Assembly: GCF_000515395.1 (NCBI RefSeq)
Contig: NZ_KI911782.1
Span: forward strand, 3,656,606 to 3,720,605
Length of the DNA stretch: 64,000 nt
Direction: 5' to 3'
DNA from: Jiangella gansuensis DSM 44835
GTDB lineage: Bacteria; Actinomycetota; Actinomycetes; Jiangellales; Jiangellaceae
Both the position numbers and the translations under genes were made by a program. This document shows positions 51,461 through 61,213 of the stretch, piece by piece (within the stretch, counting starts at the first letter, position 1; each line of letters starts with the position of its first letter). The notes under the pieces were generated by a model, which searched no databases, had not been told where the DNA came from, and was given only the letters and a program-made list of their open reading frames with translations.

Positions 51461-52846
51461 GTGCCTGCGCCCGTCGATGCCATCGTGTCCCTCGCCAAGC
51501 GCCGCGGGTTCGTCTACCCGACCGGAGAGATCTACGGTGGAACGCGTTCGGCGTGGGACTACGGCCCGCTCGGGGTGGAGCTCAAGGAGAACATCCGGCG
51601 GCAGTGGTGGCGGGCCATGGTGCAGCAGCGCGACGACGTCGTCGGGCTCGACTCAGCGGTCATCCTGCCGCGCGACGTGTGGGTCGCATCCGGCCACGTC
51701 GACGAGTTCGTCGACCCCCTGGTCGAATGCCAGGCATGCCACCACCGGTTCCGCGCTGACCAGCTGGAAGAGGAGTTCGCCGAGCGCAAGGGCCGACCGG
51801 CCGACGGCGGTCTGGCCGAGGTGCCCTGCCCCACGTGCGGCGCGAAGGGCTCCTGGACCGAGCCGCGGATGTTCAACGGCCTGCTCAAAACCCACCTCGG
51901 CCCCGTCGAGTCCGAGGAAGGCCTGCACTACCTGCGCCCGGAGACCGCGCAGGGCATCTTCGCCAACGTCCTCAACGTCATGAACTCCTCGCGGAAGAAG
52001 CCGCCGTTCGGCATCGCCCAGGTGGGCAAGTCGTTCCGCAACGAGATCACCCCCGGCAACTTCATCTTCCGCACCCGCGAGTTCGAGCAGATGGAGATGG
52101 AGTTCTTCGTCGAGCCCGGCACCGACGAGCAGTGGCACGAATACTGGCTGCAGACCCGGTGGGACTGGTACCTCGACCTGGGGCTGTCCGCGCAGAACCT
52201 GCGGCTCTACGAGCACCCGGCCGAGAAGTTGTCGCACTACTCCAAACGCACCGTCGACATCGAGTATGACTTCGGCTTCGGCGGCGGCACCTCCGGGTTC
52301 GCCGAACTCGAAGGCGTGGCCAACCGCACCGACTTCGACCTCTCCACGCACGCCAAACACTCCGGTCAGGACCTCAGCTACTTCGACCAGGAGAAGGGCG
52401 AGCGCTGGACCCCGTACGTCATCGAACCGGCCGCCGGGCTCACCCGCTCGGTGCTGGCGTTCCTGCTCGACGCCTACGACGTGGACGAGGCACCCAACAC
52501 CAAGGGCGGCGTCGACACCCGCACGGTGCTGCGTTTCGACCCGCGGCTGGCGCCGGTGAAGGTCGCGGTGCTGCCGCTGTCGCGCAACGCCGACCTCTCG
52601 CCCAAGGCCCGCGACCTGGCCACCCGGCTGCGGGCGCGCTGGAACGTCGAGTTCGACGACGCCGGCGCCATCGGCCGCCGCTACCGCCGGCAGGACGAGA
52701 TCGGCACCCCGTACTGCGTCACCGTCGACTTCGCCACCCTCGACGACGACGAGGTCACCGTCCGCGACCGCGACACCATGCACCAGGAGCGCATCGGCCT
52801 GGACCGCGTCGAGGCCTACCTCGCCGAACACCTCCCGACCTGCTGA
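51461..52846 (+). CDS. glyS: Glycine--tRNA ligase (homodimeric)
   Basis: 461-residue class II synthetase of the alpha2 type. Motif 1-like [34 protein letters not shown], motif 2 [28 protein letters not shown] (about 189-216), motif 3 near [12 protein letters not shown] (about 324), and a C-terminal anticodon-binding domain (about 350-455; [11 protein letters not shown]). The insertion carries C4 zinc ligands (ECQACHHRF and [10 protein letters not shown]). GTG 51461 follows GATAGGAG. Shorter than some family members but complete. Confidence 0.95.
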   Translation: MPAPVDAIVSLAKRRGFVYPTGEIYGGTRSAWDYGPLGVELKENIRRQWWRAMVQQRDDVVGLDSAVILPRDVWVASGHVDEFVDPLVECQACHHRFRADQLEEEFAERKGRPADGGLAEVPCPTCGAKGSWTEPRMFNGLLKTHLGPVESEEGLHYLRPETAQGIFANVLNVMNSSRKKPPFGIAQVGKSFRNEITPGNFIFRTREFEQMEMEFFVEPGTDEQWHEYWLQTRWDWYLDLGLSAQNLRLYEHPAEKLSHYSKRTVDIEYDFGFGGGTSGFAELEGVANRTDFDLSTHAKHSGQDLSYFDQEKGERWTPYVIEPAAGLTRSVLAFLLDAYDVDEAPNTKGGVDTRTVLRFDPRLAPVKVAVLPLSRNADLSPKARDLATRLRARWNVEFDDAGAIGRRYRRQDEIGTPYCVTVDFATLDDDEVTVRDRDTMHQERIGLDRVEAYLAEHLPTC

Positions 52847-52901
52847 CCCGTTCGGACCGTCCCCTTGCACCCGGCGCGGCCCGTTCCGCGCCCCCTCCCC
52901 G

Positions 52902-52973
52902 GTTGATCTTGGAGTAATGGCGGAATCGCCGCCCGATTTGCCGGATAGATACCGCGGTTACTCCAAGATCAAC
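52902..52973. repeat. GTTGATCTTGGAGTAA hairpin between glyS and dusB
   Basis: Perfect 16-bp arms (52902-52917, 52958-52973). The outer 13 bases are the same as in the hairpin at 25420-25491. Genes on both sides read rightward, so it may terminate glyS, but the sharing of arms marks it as a dispersed repeat. Confidence 0.68.
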
Positions 52974-53021
52974 GCGGCCCGGGGCGGTGTGGGCGCGACT
53001 ATCGGGGACAATGGGGGTGAC

Positions 53022-54164
53022 ATGACTGCGACCCTTTCCGTTCCCCCGCTGCGGCTCGGTCCGCTCCAGGTCGGCCCTCCGGTGGTGTTGGCGCCGATGG
53101 CCGGCGTCACCAACGCTGCATTCCGGCAGCTCTGCGCCGAGCAGGGCGCCGGCCTCTACGTCTGCGAGATGATCACCTCCCGCGGTGTGGTGGAGCGCGA
53201 CGAGAAGACCCTGAACATGCTGGTCTTCGCCGACGTCGAGGCGGTGCGGTCGGTCCAGCTCTACGGAGTCGACCCGTACTACGTCGGCGAGGCGGTCAAG
53301 GTGCTGGCCGGCGACTACGGCGTCGCCCACGTCGATCTCAACTTCGGCTGCCCGGTCCCCAAGGTCACCCGCAAGGGCGGCGGGGCGGCGTTGCCGTACA
53401 AGCGTGGACTGCTCGATCGCATCCTGCGTTCGGCGGTCTCCGCGGCTGAGCCGTACGGCATCCCCGTCACCATGAAGACCCGCAAGGGCATCGACGACCA
53501 CCTGCTCACGTTCCTCGATGCCGGCCGCATCGCCGAGGACGCCGGCTGCGCGGCCATCGCGCTGCACGGCCGCACCGCCGCCCAGCACTACTCCGGCTCC
53601 GCCGACTGGGGCTCCATCGCCCGGCTCAAGGAGCACGTCGGCATCCCGGTGCTCGGCAACGGCGACATCTGGGAGGCGGCGGACGCGGTGCGCATGCTGG
53701 AGCAGACCGGTGCCGACGGTGTCGTCATCGGCCGCGGCTGCCTGGGGCGTCCGTGGCTGTTCCGCGATCTGGCGGCGGTGTTCGCCGGCCAGGCCCTGCC
53801 GCCGTTGCCGACGCTCGGCGAGGTCACGGCGATGATGCGCCGGCACGCCGAGCTCCTGGCCGAACTGATGGGCGAGGAGCGCGGCCTGCGCGACATGCGC
53901 AAGCACATGGCGTGGTACCTCAAGGGCTTCGTCGCCGGCCAGCAGGTGCGGGCGTCGCTGGGCATGGTCTCCACGCTCGCCGAGCTCGACGCGCTCCTGG
54001 CCGAGCTCGACACCGACCAGCCCTACCCGCTGGCCGAGCTCGGCACCCCCCGGGGCCGCCAGGGCAGCCCGCGCGCGGTGGCGCTGCCGGCCGGCTGGCT
54101 CGACGACGCCGACGGTGCCGGCGACGACCTCGCGGACGCCGAGATCGGCATCTCCGGCGGCTGA
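53022..54164 (+). CDS. dusB: tRNA-dihydrouridine synthase
   Basis: 380 residues. FMN-binding TIM barrel starting APMAGVTNAAFRQLC, with CEMITSRGVV, the catalytic cysteine in LNFGCPVPKVTRKGGGAAL (about 108), ALHGRTAAQHYSG (about 182) and NGDIWEAADAVRML/VVIGRGCLGRPWLF, then a helical tRNA-binding C-terminal domain. Reduces uridines in tRNA D-loops. ATG 53022 after a GGGGGT. Last 40 residues are acidic and non-conserved. Confidence 0.93.
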   Translation: MTATLSVPPLRLGPLQVGPPVVLAPMAGVTNAAFRQLCAEQGAGLYVCEMITSRGVVERDEKTLNMLVFADVEAVRSVQLYGVDPYYVGEAVKVLAGDYGVAHVDLNFGCPVPKVTRKGGGAALPYKRGLLDRILRSAVSAAEPYGIPVTMKTRKGIDDHLLTFLDAGRIAEDAGCAAIALHGRTAAQHYSGSADWGSIARLKEHVGIPVLGNGDIWEAADAVRMLEQTGADGVVIGRGCLGRPWLFRDLAAVFAGQALPPLPTLGEVTAMMRRHAELLAELMGEERGLRDMRKHMAWYLKGFVAGQQVRASLGMVSTLAELDALLAELDTDQPYPLAELGTPRGRQGSPRAVALPAGWLDDADGAGDDLADAEIGISGG

Positions 54165-54319
54165 GGCGTCAGGGGCCTCCGGCGACCGGCCACGTCGCAG
54201 GGGGAAACCGCGCATACGGCTCCCGGGAGCAGCGGTCTGTTGCGCGCTGTGCACCCGCGGAACCGGCCACAGGCGTTGATGCCATCGGGCTGGCGCCGCG
54301 GCCGGGCTGCTCCAGCCTC

Positions 54320-54376
54320 TTGACAGCGGACATTTGGTGCGTAACCTCGTCGTAACCGGTTACTGATACCGGTTAC
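54320..54376 (+). promoter_or_regulatory. Promoter with tandem GTAACCGGTTAC operators
   Basis: TTGACA (54320-54325), a 16-bp spacer and TAACCT (54342-54347) form a good promoter. A perfect palindrome GTAACCGGTTAC (54352-54363) and an imperfect copy GATACCGGTTAC (54365-54376) follow 13 bp apart, directly over the start of transcription. CG-centred LacI-type sites; no matching regulator gene is in the window. Confidence 0.6.
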
Positions 54377-54447
54377 ATTTCGCTGGAGGTCCAACAAATA
54401 CGGGGTCGCGGGGGCACAGACGGGGGTTCGACGGAGAGGAACCGCTC

Positions 54448-57400
54448 ATGGCTCGTCCTGGATCGCGCCGGCCACGTTCCCGGTCTCGCCGCCGGCAACG
54501 GCGCCACCGACCCCCTGCGGTGCTGGCGGCGGTCGTCGCACTGATCGCCGGCCTGCTCGCCGTCGCCGCTCCGGCGCAGGCACAGCAGGAGGAACCGCGT
54601 TTCAGCGCTCTGGTCTTCTCCAAGACCGCGGCGTTCCGGCATGACTCGATCCCGGCCGCCACCGCCGCCGTACAGCAGCTCGCGGCTGAGCACGACTTCA
54701 CCGTCGATGTCACGGAGGATGCCGCCGCGTTCACCGACGAGAACCTGGCGAACTACGACGTCGTCATCTGGCTGATGACCACCGGCGACGTGCTGAACGA
54801 CGAGCAGCAGTCGGCGTTCGAGCGCTACATCCGGGCCGGCGGCGGCTACGCCGGCGTGCACTCCGCATCCGACACCGAGTACGACTGGCCGTGGTACGGC
54901 GAGCTGGTCGGTGCCTACTTCCAGGGTCACCCGCGTAACCAGGACGCGACCGTCCACGTCGCCGACCGGTCGCACCCGTCGACCGCGCACCTGGACGCAC
55001 AGTGGCCCCGGTTCGACGAGTGGTACAGCTTCCGCACCAACCCGCGTGGCAACGTCCATGTGCTCGCCAGCCTGGACGAGAACACGTACGACCCCGAGGC
55101 GAACCCGATGGGGCTGGACCACCCGATCGCGTGGTGCCAGCTCTACGACGGCGGCCGCTCCTGGTACACGGGCGGCGGCCACACGATCGAGAGCTACGCC
55201 GAGCCGGCGTTCCTGCAACACCTACTGGGCGGTATCGAGACCGCGGCCGGCGTCGCCCCGGCCGACTGCGGCGGCACGGTGTGGGACAGCTTCGACAAGG
55301 TCCCGCTCGACACCGGCACCGCCAATCCGATGGAGCTGGACGTGGCCGCCGACGGCCGGGTGTTCTACATCGAGCGGGCCGGCGAGGTCCGGATGATCGA
55401 CCCCGTCACCAGCCAGACCACCGTCGTCGGGACCCTCGACGTCTACACGCAGCGTGAGGACGGGCTGCTCGGCATCGCCCTGGACCCTGACTTCGCCACG
55501 AACAGCTGGATCTATCTCTACTACTCGCCGGACGGGACCGAGGCGGAGCAGCGGCTGTCCAGGTTCACCCTCGACGGCACCACGCTCGACCTGGCCAGCG
55601 AGATCCAGCTGCTGGAGGTGCCGGTCGACCGTGAGGAGTCCGGGCACGCCGGCGGGTCGCTGGCGTTCGACGCCGCCGGCAGCCTCTATGTCGCCACCGG
55701 CGACGACACCAACCCGTTTGAGTCCGACGGCTACGCCCCGATCGACGAGCGGCCCGGCCGGGCGTCCTTCGACGCCCAGCGCAGCTCCGCCAACACCGAC
55801 GACCTGCGCGGCAAGGTGCTGCGTATCCACCCCGAGCCCGACGGCACCTACACCGTGCCGGACGGCAACCTGTTCGCCCCCGGCACCGCCCAGACGCGGC
55901 CGGAGATCTACGCGATGGGCTTCCGCAACCCGTTCCGGATCGAGGTCGACGCCGCAACCGGCGCGCTGCTCGTCGGCGACTACGGACCGGACGCACCGCA
56001 GGCCGACCCCGAGCGCGGCACCGAGGGCCAGGTGGAGTGGAACCGCATCACCACGGCCGGCAACTACGGCTGGCCGTACTGCCACGGCGCGGGACCGTTC
56101 CGCGACTGGGACTTCGCCACTCGGACGGCCGGCCCTGCCTTCGACTGCGCCAACCCGGTCAACGACTCACCCAACAACACCGGCCTGACACAGCTCCCGC
56201 CGGTCACCGCCCCCGACATCTACTACGGCCGCTCCGAGACCGGCACCAACGCGCCGGAGCTGGGCACCGGCGGCGGCGCGATGGCCGGGCCGGTCTACCG
56301 CTACGACGAGGCCCTGGACTCCGACGTCAAGTGGCCGGCCTACTACGACGGCACCGCGCTCTTCTACGAGTGGACCAGCACCGACGACGGCTACCTCCGG
56401 CCGTTCGACAACGACGTCTGGGAGTTCCGCCTCGACGACGGCGACATCCACGACATCAACCCGTTGCTGACGTCGATGGAATTCCAGCGCCCGATGGACA
56501 TGACCTTCGGGCCCGATGGAGCGCTGTACCTGATCGAGTGGGGCACCGGCTTCGGCGGCAACAACGCCGACTCGGGCGTGTACCGCATCGAGTACACCGG
56601 CGGCGCGACCCGGCCGACCGCGGAGGTCAGCGCGGACCCGACGTCCGGCGCGCTGCCACTGACGGTGAACTTCAGCAGCGAGGGTTCCGGGTATCCGGCC
56701 GGGCTCCCGGTCACCTACCACTGGGCGTTCGGCGACGGTGCGGAGTCCACCGAGCCCCACCCGACGCACACGTACACCGTCGCCGGGCAATACTCCGCCC
56801 GGCTGACGGTGACCGCCGAGGACGGCACCGAGCGGTCCCGGACGGTGCAGATCACCGCCGGCAACACCGCACCGGAGGTGGCGCTGGATCCGCCGGTCGA
56901 CGGCGGATTCTTCGACTTCGGCGACGACATCGCCTACGGGATCGAGGTCACCGATGCCGAAGACGGCTCCAGCGGGTCCGGGTCGATCTCCTGCGACGGC
57001 GTCGAGCTCGGCGTGCTGTTCGGGCATGCCGGCCACGCGCACCCGGTCGAGGTGCTGCCCGGCTGCGAGGGCGTCGTCGCCACGCGCGCCGACGACGGCC
57101 ACCCGGCCGGTGAGGATCTCTTCTGGGTGTTGGAGGCCCGCTACACCGACCAGGGCGGCGACGGTGTCGGCGCACTCACCGGCCGCGACGTGCACGTCCT
57201 GCACCCGAAGCTGAAGGAGGCCGAGCACTTCTCGTCACAGAGCGGCATCCAGCTGGAGGCCACCAGCGACCCGAAGGGCGGCCGCCAGAACATCGGGTTC
57301 ATCGACGACGGCGACTACATCTCCTACGAGACGATGAACCTGGCGAACATCGACGCGATCACCTTCCGTTACGCCAGTGGCGGCCAGGGCGGGCGCATCG

Positions 57401-59082
57401 AGATCCGCACCGGCGCGCCCGACGGGCCGCTCGTCGCCGAGAGCGGCCTTCTCGAGCCCACCGGCGGCTGGCAGCGCTGGGCCGACGTCACCGTCCCGGT
57501 CGAGGACCCCGGCGGGACCCACGAGCTGTTCTTCGTGTTCCGGCACGAGCCGGGCGCCACCGGGCTCTTCAACCTCAACTACCTGAAGTTCCGGGGCAAG
57601 GGCGTGTCGTTGGACGCGCGCCCGGAGATGCTGTCGGTGACGGCGACGCCGGAGTCCGGCGAGCTGCCGCTGCAGGTGACGCTGACCGCCGAGGCGAGCG
57701 ACCCGGAGGGCGAGGAGCTTACCTACACCTGGGACCTCGGAGATGGCAGCACGGCCACCGGTGCGCAGGTCACGCACACCTACGAGCTGTCCGGGGTGTA
57801 CACGCCGACGGTCACGGTCACCGACGCTTCCGGCGCGGCCGCGGAGGACTTCGTCCGCGTCGAGGCGATCCCGGAGCCGTCGCCGCCCATCGAGTGCGCC
57901 GACCCGGGCAGCGACCCGCCCCCGGACGACGAGTTCGACGGCGACCGGCTGGACGGCTGCCGCTGGGACCAGGTCGTGCGACCGGACCTCAACCGGTTCC
58001 GCGTCGAGGGCGGTCAACTGAAGATCGACACCACCCCGACGAACCTGTTCGACCAGCACAACAACGCACCCAACCTGATGCTGCAGTCCGTGCCGGACGG
58101 CGACTGGGTGGTCGAGACGAAGGTGACCGGCCCGGTCTGTGAGCAGTGGCAGCAGGGCGGCATCCTCGTCTACGACAGCGACGCGACCTTCCTCAAGCTC
58201 GACTACGTCGGCACCTCACCGCCGGGGCAGCCGTGCGTCCGGAAGATCGAGATGCGGCACGAGATCGACGACATCTTCCAGCCGGCGTTCCCCGAGGTGG
58301 AGCTGCCCGACGGCGTCACCACCTGGTGGCTGCGCCTGGAGAAGACGGGCACGACCTACACCGGCTACTACAGCGCCGACGGCGTCACGTTCGAGCAGGT
58401 CGGCGCGATCGAGAACACCCGGCTGGGTGGCGCCGACGTGGGCCTGTTCGCCTTCGGGCAGGAGCAGACGCAGCCGACCACGGTCGCCTTCGACTACTTC
58501 CACGTGGTCGACGGCGGGCCGCCCGACGACGACGTCCCGCCTGCGGTGTCCGCGACGCTGGACCCGCCGGAGCCGAACGGCGACCCCGCACCGGGCTACG
58601 AGGGCACCTACAACACGCCGGTCTCCGTCGCCGTGACCGCGACCGACGAGGGCTCTGGAGTCGAGGCCGTCGAATACGCGCTGGACGACGGCGACTGGAC
58701 GCCGTACACGTCGCCCGTCACCGTCAGCGCCGACGGCGAGCACACAGTGCGGTTCCGGGCCACCGACGTCGCCGGCAACACGTCGGAACCGGGCAGCGCG
58801 ATGTTCACGATCCGGGCCGATGTCTGCCCGGGTTCGGACCTGGGCCCGACCGTCGTCGTCCGTGACGCGGACTCCGGCGTGGAGAACCGGGACCGCGGCG
58901 ACGGCTGCACCGTCGACGACCTCATCGAGGACGAACGGGACTGGCCCTCGCACGGTCGCTTCATGATGCACGTTCGCAGCGTCACCCAGCACCTGGTCCA
59001 CGACCGGGTCATCACCAGCGCCGAACGCGGCGCCATCATCGCCGCCGCCGGCACGTCCGGCCCGCGCGGGGCCGCGTCGTGA
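54448..59082 (+). CDS. Secreted ThuA/PQQ-type sugar dehydrogenase/PKD/CBM multidomain protein
   Basis: 1544 residues. Signal peptide (LAAVVALIAGLLAVAAPAQA). ThuA domain (about 50-265; ALVFSKTAAFRHDSIPAATA, YAGVHSASDTEYDWPWYGELVGAYFQGHP). Glucose/sorbosone-dehydrogenase-like propeller (about 280-715; DGLLGIALDPDFATNSWIYLYYS, MGFRNPFRIEVD, NRITTAGNYGWPYC). PKD (about 722-805), an immunoglobulin-like stretch, CBM6-like (about 925-1050), second PKD (about 1055-1140), DUF1349/LamG-like (about 1150-1370), OmpL47-type beta domain (about 1390-1455) and a Cys-containing tail. Its GTG/TGA junction meets the next gene. Likely binds and oxidises extracellular sugars; substrate unknown. Confidence 0.78.
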   Translation: MARPGSRRPRSRSRRRQRRHRPPAVLAAVVALIAGLLAVAAPAQAQQEEPRFSALVFSKTAAFRHDSIPAATAAVQQLAAEHDFTVDVTEDAAAFTDENLANYDVVIWLMTTGDVLNDEQQSAFERYIRAGGGYAGVHSASDTEYDWPWYGELVGAYFQGHPRNQDATVHVADRSHPSTAHLDAQWPRFDEWYSFRTNPRGNVHVLASLDENTYDPEANPMGLDHPIAWCQLYDGGRSWYTGGGHTIESYAEPAFLQHLLGGIETAAGVAPADCGGTVWDSFDKVPLDTGTANPMELDVAADGRVFYIERAGEVRMIDPVTSQTTVVGTLDVYTQREDGLLGIALDPDFATNSWIYLYYSPDGTEAEQRLSRFTLDGTTLDLASEIQLLEVPVDREESGHAGGSLAFDAAGSLYVATGDDTNPFESDGYAPIDERPGRASFDAQRSSANTDDLRGKVLRIHPEPDGTYTVPDGNLFAPGTAQTRPEIYAMGFRNPFRIEVDAATGALLVGDYGPDAPQADPERGTEGQVEWNRITTAGNYGWPYCHGAGPFRDWDFATRTAGPAFDCANPVNDSPNNTGLTQLPPVTAPDIYYGRSETGTNAPELGTGGGAMAGPVYRYDEALDSDVKWPAYYDGTALFYEWTSTDDGYLRPFDNDVWEFRLDDGDIHDINPLLTSMEFQRPMDMTFGPDGALYLIEWGTGFGGNNADSGVYRIEYTGGATRPTAEVSADPTSGALPLTVNFSSEGSGYPAGLPVTYHWAFGDGAESTEPHPTHTYTVAGQYSARLTVTAEDGTERSRTVQITAGNTAPEVALDPPVDGGFFDFGDDIAYGIEVTDAEDGSSGSGSISCDGVELGVLFGHAGHAHPVEVLPGCEGVVATRADDGHPAGEDLFWVLEARYTDQGGDGVGALTGRDVHVLHPKLKEAEHFSSQSGIQLEATSDPKGGRQNIGFIDDGDYISYETMNLANIDAITFRYASGGQGGRIEIRTGAPDGPLVAESGLLEPTGGWQRWADVTVPVEDPGGTHELFFVFRHEPGATGLFNLNYLKFRGKGVSLDARPEMLSVTATPESGELPLQVTLTAEASDPEGEELTYTWDLGDGSTATGAQVTHTYELSGVYTPTVTVTDASGAAAEDFVRVEAIPEPSPPIECADPGSDPPPDDEFDGDRLDGCRWDQVVRPDLNRFRVEGGQLKIDTTPTNLFDQHNNAPNLMLQSVPDGDWVVETKVTGPVCEQWQQGGILVYDSDATFLKLDYVGTSPPGQPCVRKIEMRHEIDDIFQPAFPEVELPDGVTTWWLRLEKTGTTYTGYYSADGVTFEQVGAIENTRLGGADVGLFAFGQEQTQPTTVAFDYFHVVDGGPPDDDVPPAVSATLDPPEPNGDPAPGYEGTYNTPVSVAVTATDEGSGVEAVEYALDDGDWTPYTSPVTVSADGEHTVRFRATDVAGNTSEPGSAMFTIRADVCPGSDLGPTVVVRDADSGVENRDRGDGCTVDDLIEDERDWPSHGRFMMHVRSVTQHLVHDRVITSAERGAIIAAAGTSGPRGAAS

Positions 59083-59108
59083 CCGAGTACCTGGAGAAAG
59101 GACGAGCC

Positions 59109-60611
59109 ATGCGATCCCTGTTCCGCCAATCGGGTGTCGCTGCCGTGGTGGTCACCGTATCGGCCCTGGTTGCGGGCGCGATGGTGCCCACGCAGGCCGC
59201 CACGCCGGCGTCGTCGTCGGCCACGGCGACCGGCGACGACGCCCGCGCCACGCTGCAGCGCTACGCCGAGGACACCTGGGCCTCGTTCGTCGCCATGACC
59301 GACGACGACAGCGGGCTGCCGGCCGACAGTCTGCACCACGACGGCACCCGCAGCGACCAGACGTCGACGACGAACATCGGCGCCTACATGTGGAGTGCCG
59401 TCGTCGCCGAGGAACTCGGGATCATCGACCGGGGCGAGCTGGTCGATCGGCTGTCGGTGACCATCGCGACCCTGGAGCGGCTGAAACGGCACGAGGAGAG
59501 CGGCCAGTACTTCAACTGGTACGACCACCGCACCGGCGAGGTAATCACCACCTGGCCGGACAGCGGTGAGCCGATCGTCCCGCACCTGTCCTCGGTCGAC
59601 AACGGCTGGCTGGCCACGGCGCTGCAAGTGGTACGGGCATCCGTCCCGGAGCTCGCCGAACCGGCCGGCGCCCTCTTCGAGAGCATGGACTTCGGCTTCT
59701 ACTACCGGCCGGAGGTCAACCGCATCCTGTTCCACTACGCGCCCAGCACTGGTGACGCACCGTGCTGCTACGACACCCTGGTCAGCGAGAGCCGCATCGC
59801 CAGCTACATCGGCATCGCCAAAGGGGAACTGCCGCGTGAACACTACTTCGGCACCTGGCGCAGCTTCCCCGACACGTGCGACTGGAGCTGGCAGCAGCAG
59901 AAGCCGGTCGGCGAGTGGCGCGACTACCTACACCAGGACGTGTGGGAAGGCGCCTACCGGTACCGCGGCATGGAGATCGTCCCGGGCTGGGGCGGCAGCA
60001 TGTTCGAGGCGCTGATGCCCACGCTGTTCGTGCCGGAGGAGCAGTGGGGCCGGCGCAGCTGGAACGTCAACCACCCGCTGACCGTCCGGGCACACATCGA
60101 GCACGGCCTGGAAGAGGCCCAGTACGGGTACTGGGGGTTCTCGCCGGCCAACGACACCGAGGGCGGCTACCGCGTGTACGGCGTCCCGTGGATCGGGATG
60201 GACCCGACCGGCTACCCGTCGAACAACGACGGCACCACGGTCGACCCCGGCTTCGACGGCTGCGACCGGCCGGCGCAGCCGCTGCCCGGGCCGGAGGACT
60301 ACACGAACGGCGTCGTCACGCCGCACGCGTCGTTCCTCGCCCTGCGGTACGCCCCGGAGGAGGCGCTGGAGAACCTCGCCAACCTCGAACGCGACTTCGG
60401 CATCTACACCGACTGGGGCTTCCGTGACACCGTCAACGTCGACACGGGAGTGGTCGACGAGCACTACCTCGCGCTGGACCAAGGCATGATCATGGGCGCG
60501 ATCGGCAACCACCTGGCCGGCGACATGCTGCGCGACGCGTTCGTCACGCCGAAGCTGACCAGCCGGGTGCGGCCGGTGATGGCGATGGAGGAGTTCGCCA
60601 ACTTCCGCTGA
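59109..60611 (+). CDS. Secreted glycoamylase-like (GH144-type) hydrolase
   Basis: 500 residues from ATG 59109 (AGAAAGGA upstream; the in-frame GTG 59079 overlapping the previous stop would place 10 residues before the signal peptide). Signal segment VAAVVVTVSALVAGAM. A complete glycoamylase-like (alpha/alpha)6 domain: TNIGAYMWSAVVAEELG, FNWYDHRTGEV, SVDNGWLATALQVV, YDTLVSESRIASYIGIAKGELP, WGGSMFEALMP, VVTPHASFLALRY, LALDQGMIMGAIGNHL. Relatives are endo-beta-1,2-glucanases or related enzymes. Almost certainly co-transcribed with the ThuA protein gene. Confidence 0.82.
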   Translation: MRSLFRQSGVAAVVVTVSALVAGAMVPTQAATPASSSATATGDDARATLQRYAEDTWASFVAMTDDDSGLPADSLHHDGTRSDQTSTTNIGAYMWSAVVAEELGIIDRGELVDRLSVTIATLERLKRHEESGQYFNWYDHRTGEVITTWPDSGEPIVPHLSSVDNGWLATALQVVRASVPELAEPAGALFESMDFGFYYRPEVNRILFHYAPSTGDAPCCYDTLVSESRIASYIGIAKGELPREHYFGTWRSFPDTCDWSWQQQKPVGEWRDYLHQDVWEGAYRYRGMEIVPGWGGSMFEALMPTLFVPEEQWGRRSWNVNHPLTVRAHIEHGLEEAQYGYWGFSPANDTEGGYRVYGVPWIGMDPTGYPSNNDGTTVDPGFDGCDRPAQPLPGPEDYTNGVVTPHASFLALRYAPEEALENLANLERDFGIYTDWGFRDTVNVDTGVVDEHYLALDQGMIMGAIGNHLAGDMLRDAFVTPKLTSRVRPVMAMEEFANFR

Positions 60612-60621
60612 CCGGATGTCG

Positions 60622-60800
60622 GGCGGGGTCCGGGGACACCGGCCCCCGCCCGCGTCGGCTCGTTCCTCGCCTCCGATGCCCGACCGAACCCTGGTCCGGT
60701 GTCCCCGGACCCCGCCGGACGGCCCGCCCGCGTCGGCTCGTTCCTCGCCTCCGATGCCCGACCGAACCCTGGTCCGGTGTCCCCGGACCCCGCCGGACGG
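60622..60800. repeat. 78-bp tandem duplication with upstream inverted arm
   Basis: A 78-bp unit (60645-60722) is repeated in tandem at 60723-60800 without visible change. A 21-bp segment at 60622-60642 is the reverse complement of a segment inside each unit (60696-60716 and 60774-60794), so one left arm can pair with either of two right arms. It sits after the glycoamylase-like stop and may be a terminator whose downstream arm was duplicated. The 297-bp stretch up to 60908 holds nothing else. Confidence 0.75.
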
Positions 60801-60908
60801 CCCTGCCGGGTCGGCCGTTCGTCCTGACTGGTGGGCGGCGCCTCGTCGTGCCGGCGGCCGCCCCGTACCCTCGAAGCAGAGGCGAGCGACGACGGAGGGA
60901 GCGCCGCC

Positions 60909-61181
60909 GTGACGGTGCCGGTCGACATCACCGTGCGGGCCGGGGTCCTCGACTGGGCCACCCAGACCGCGACGGACGCCCAGCCCGTGCTCCAGACGGT
61001 CGCCATCACCGTGGCCATCGGCTTCGTGATCTACAAGGCCGTGCACTCGAAGTTCTCTCTCGGCACCATCGTGGTGTCCGCGCTGGCCGCCGGCATCTTC
61101 ATCTGGCTCGTCTTCAACGTCACCGAACTCAGCGACACCATCGCCGAGGACCTCCCCGGCGGCACCTCCGCCGACGACTGA
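60909..61181 (+). CDS. Small two-helix membrane protein, unknown function
   Basis: 90 residues with two predicted membrane helices (VLQTVAITVAIGFVIYKAV, about 27-45; LGTIVVSALAAGIFIWLVFNV, about 51-71) and an acidic C-terminus. GTG 60909 has a strong GGAGGGAG 8 nt upstream, supporting it as a real gene. The helix-short loop-helix form resembles small pilin-like or holin-like proteins, but no family could be named. Confidence 0.6.
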   Translation: MTVPVDITVRAGVLDWATQTATDAQPVLQTVAITVAIGFVIYKAVHSKFSLGTIVVSALAAGIFIWLVFNVTELSDTIAEDLPGGTSADD

Positions 61182-61184
61182 CCA

Positions 61185-61213
61185 CGTCTGACCGCGTCGA
61201 AGCACGTCAGACG
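61185..61213 (+). terminator. Hairpin after the small membrane protein gene
   Basis: CGTCTGAC (61185-61192) pairs with GTCAGACG (61206-61213), just after the stop codon at 61179-61181. The remaining 234 bp before ppdK contains no confident promoter consensus. Confidence 0.45.

Noticed and set aside
60645-60800. Possible CRISPR-like or minisatellite array
   Set aside because: Only two directly abutting copies without spacers and no cas genes.
60616-60912. Plus-strand open frame through the 78-bp repeats
   Set aside because: Its translation is only the repeat unit read twice (RSSPPMPDRTLVRCPRTPPDG). No ribosome binding site; the inverted arm shows that selection, if any, is on base pairing.
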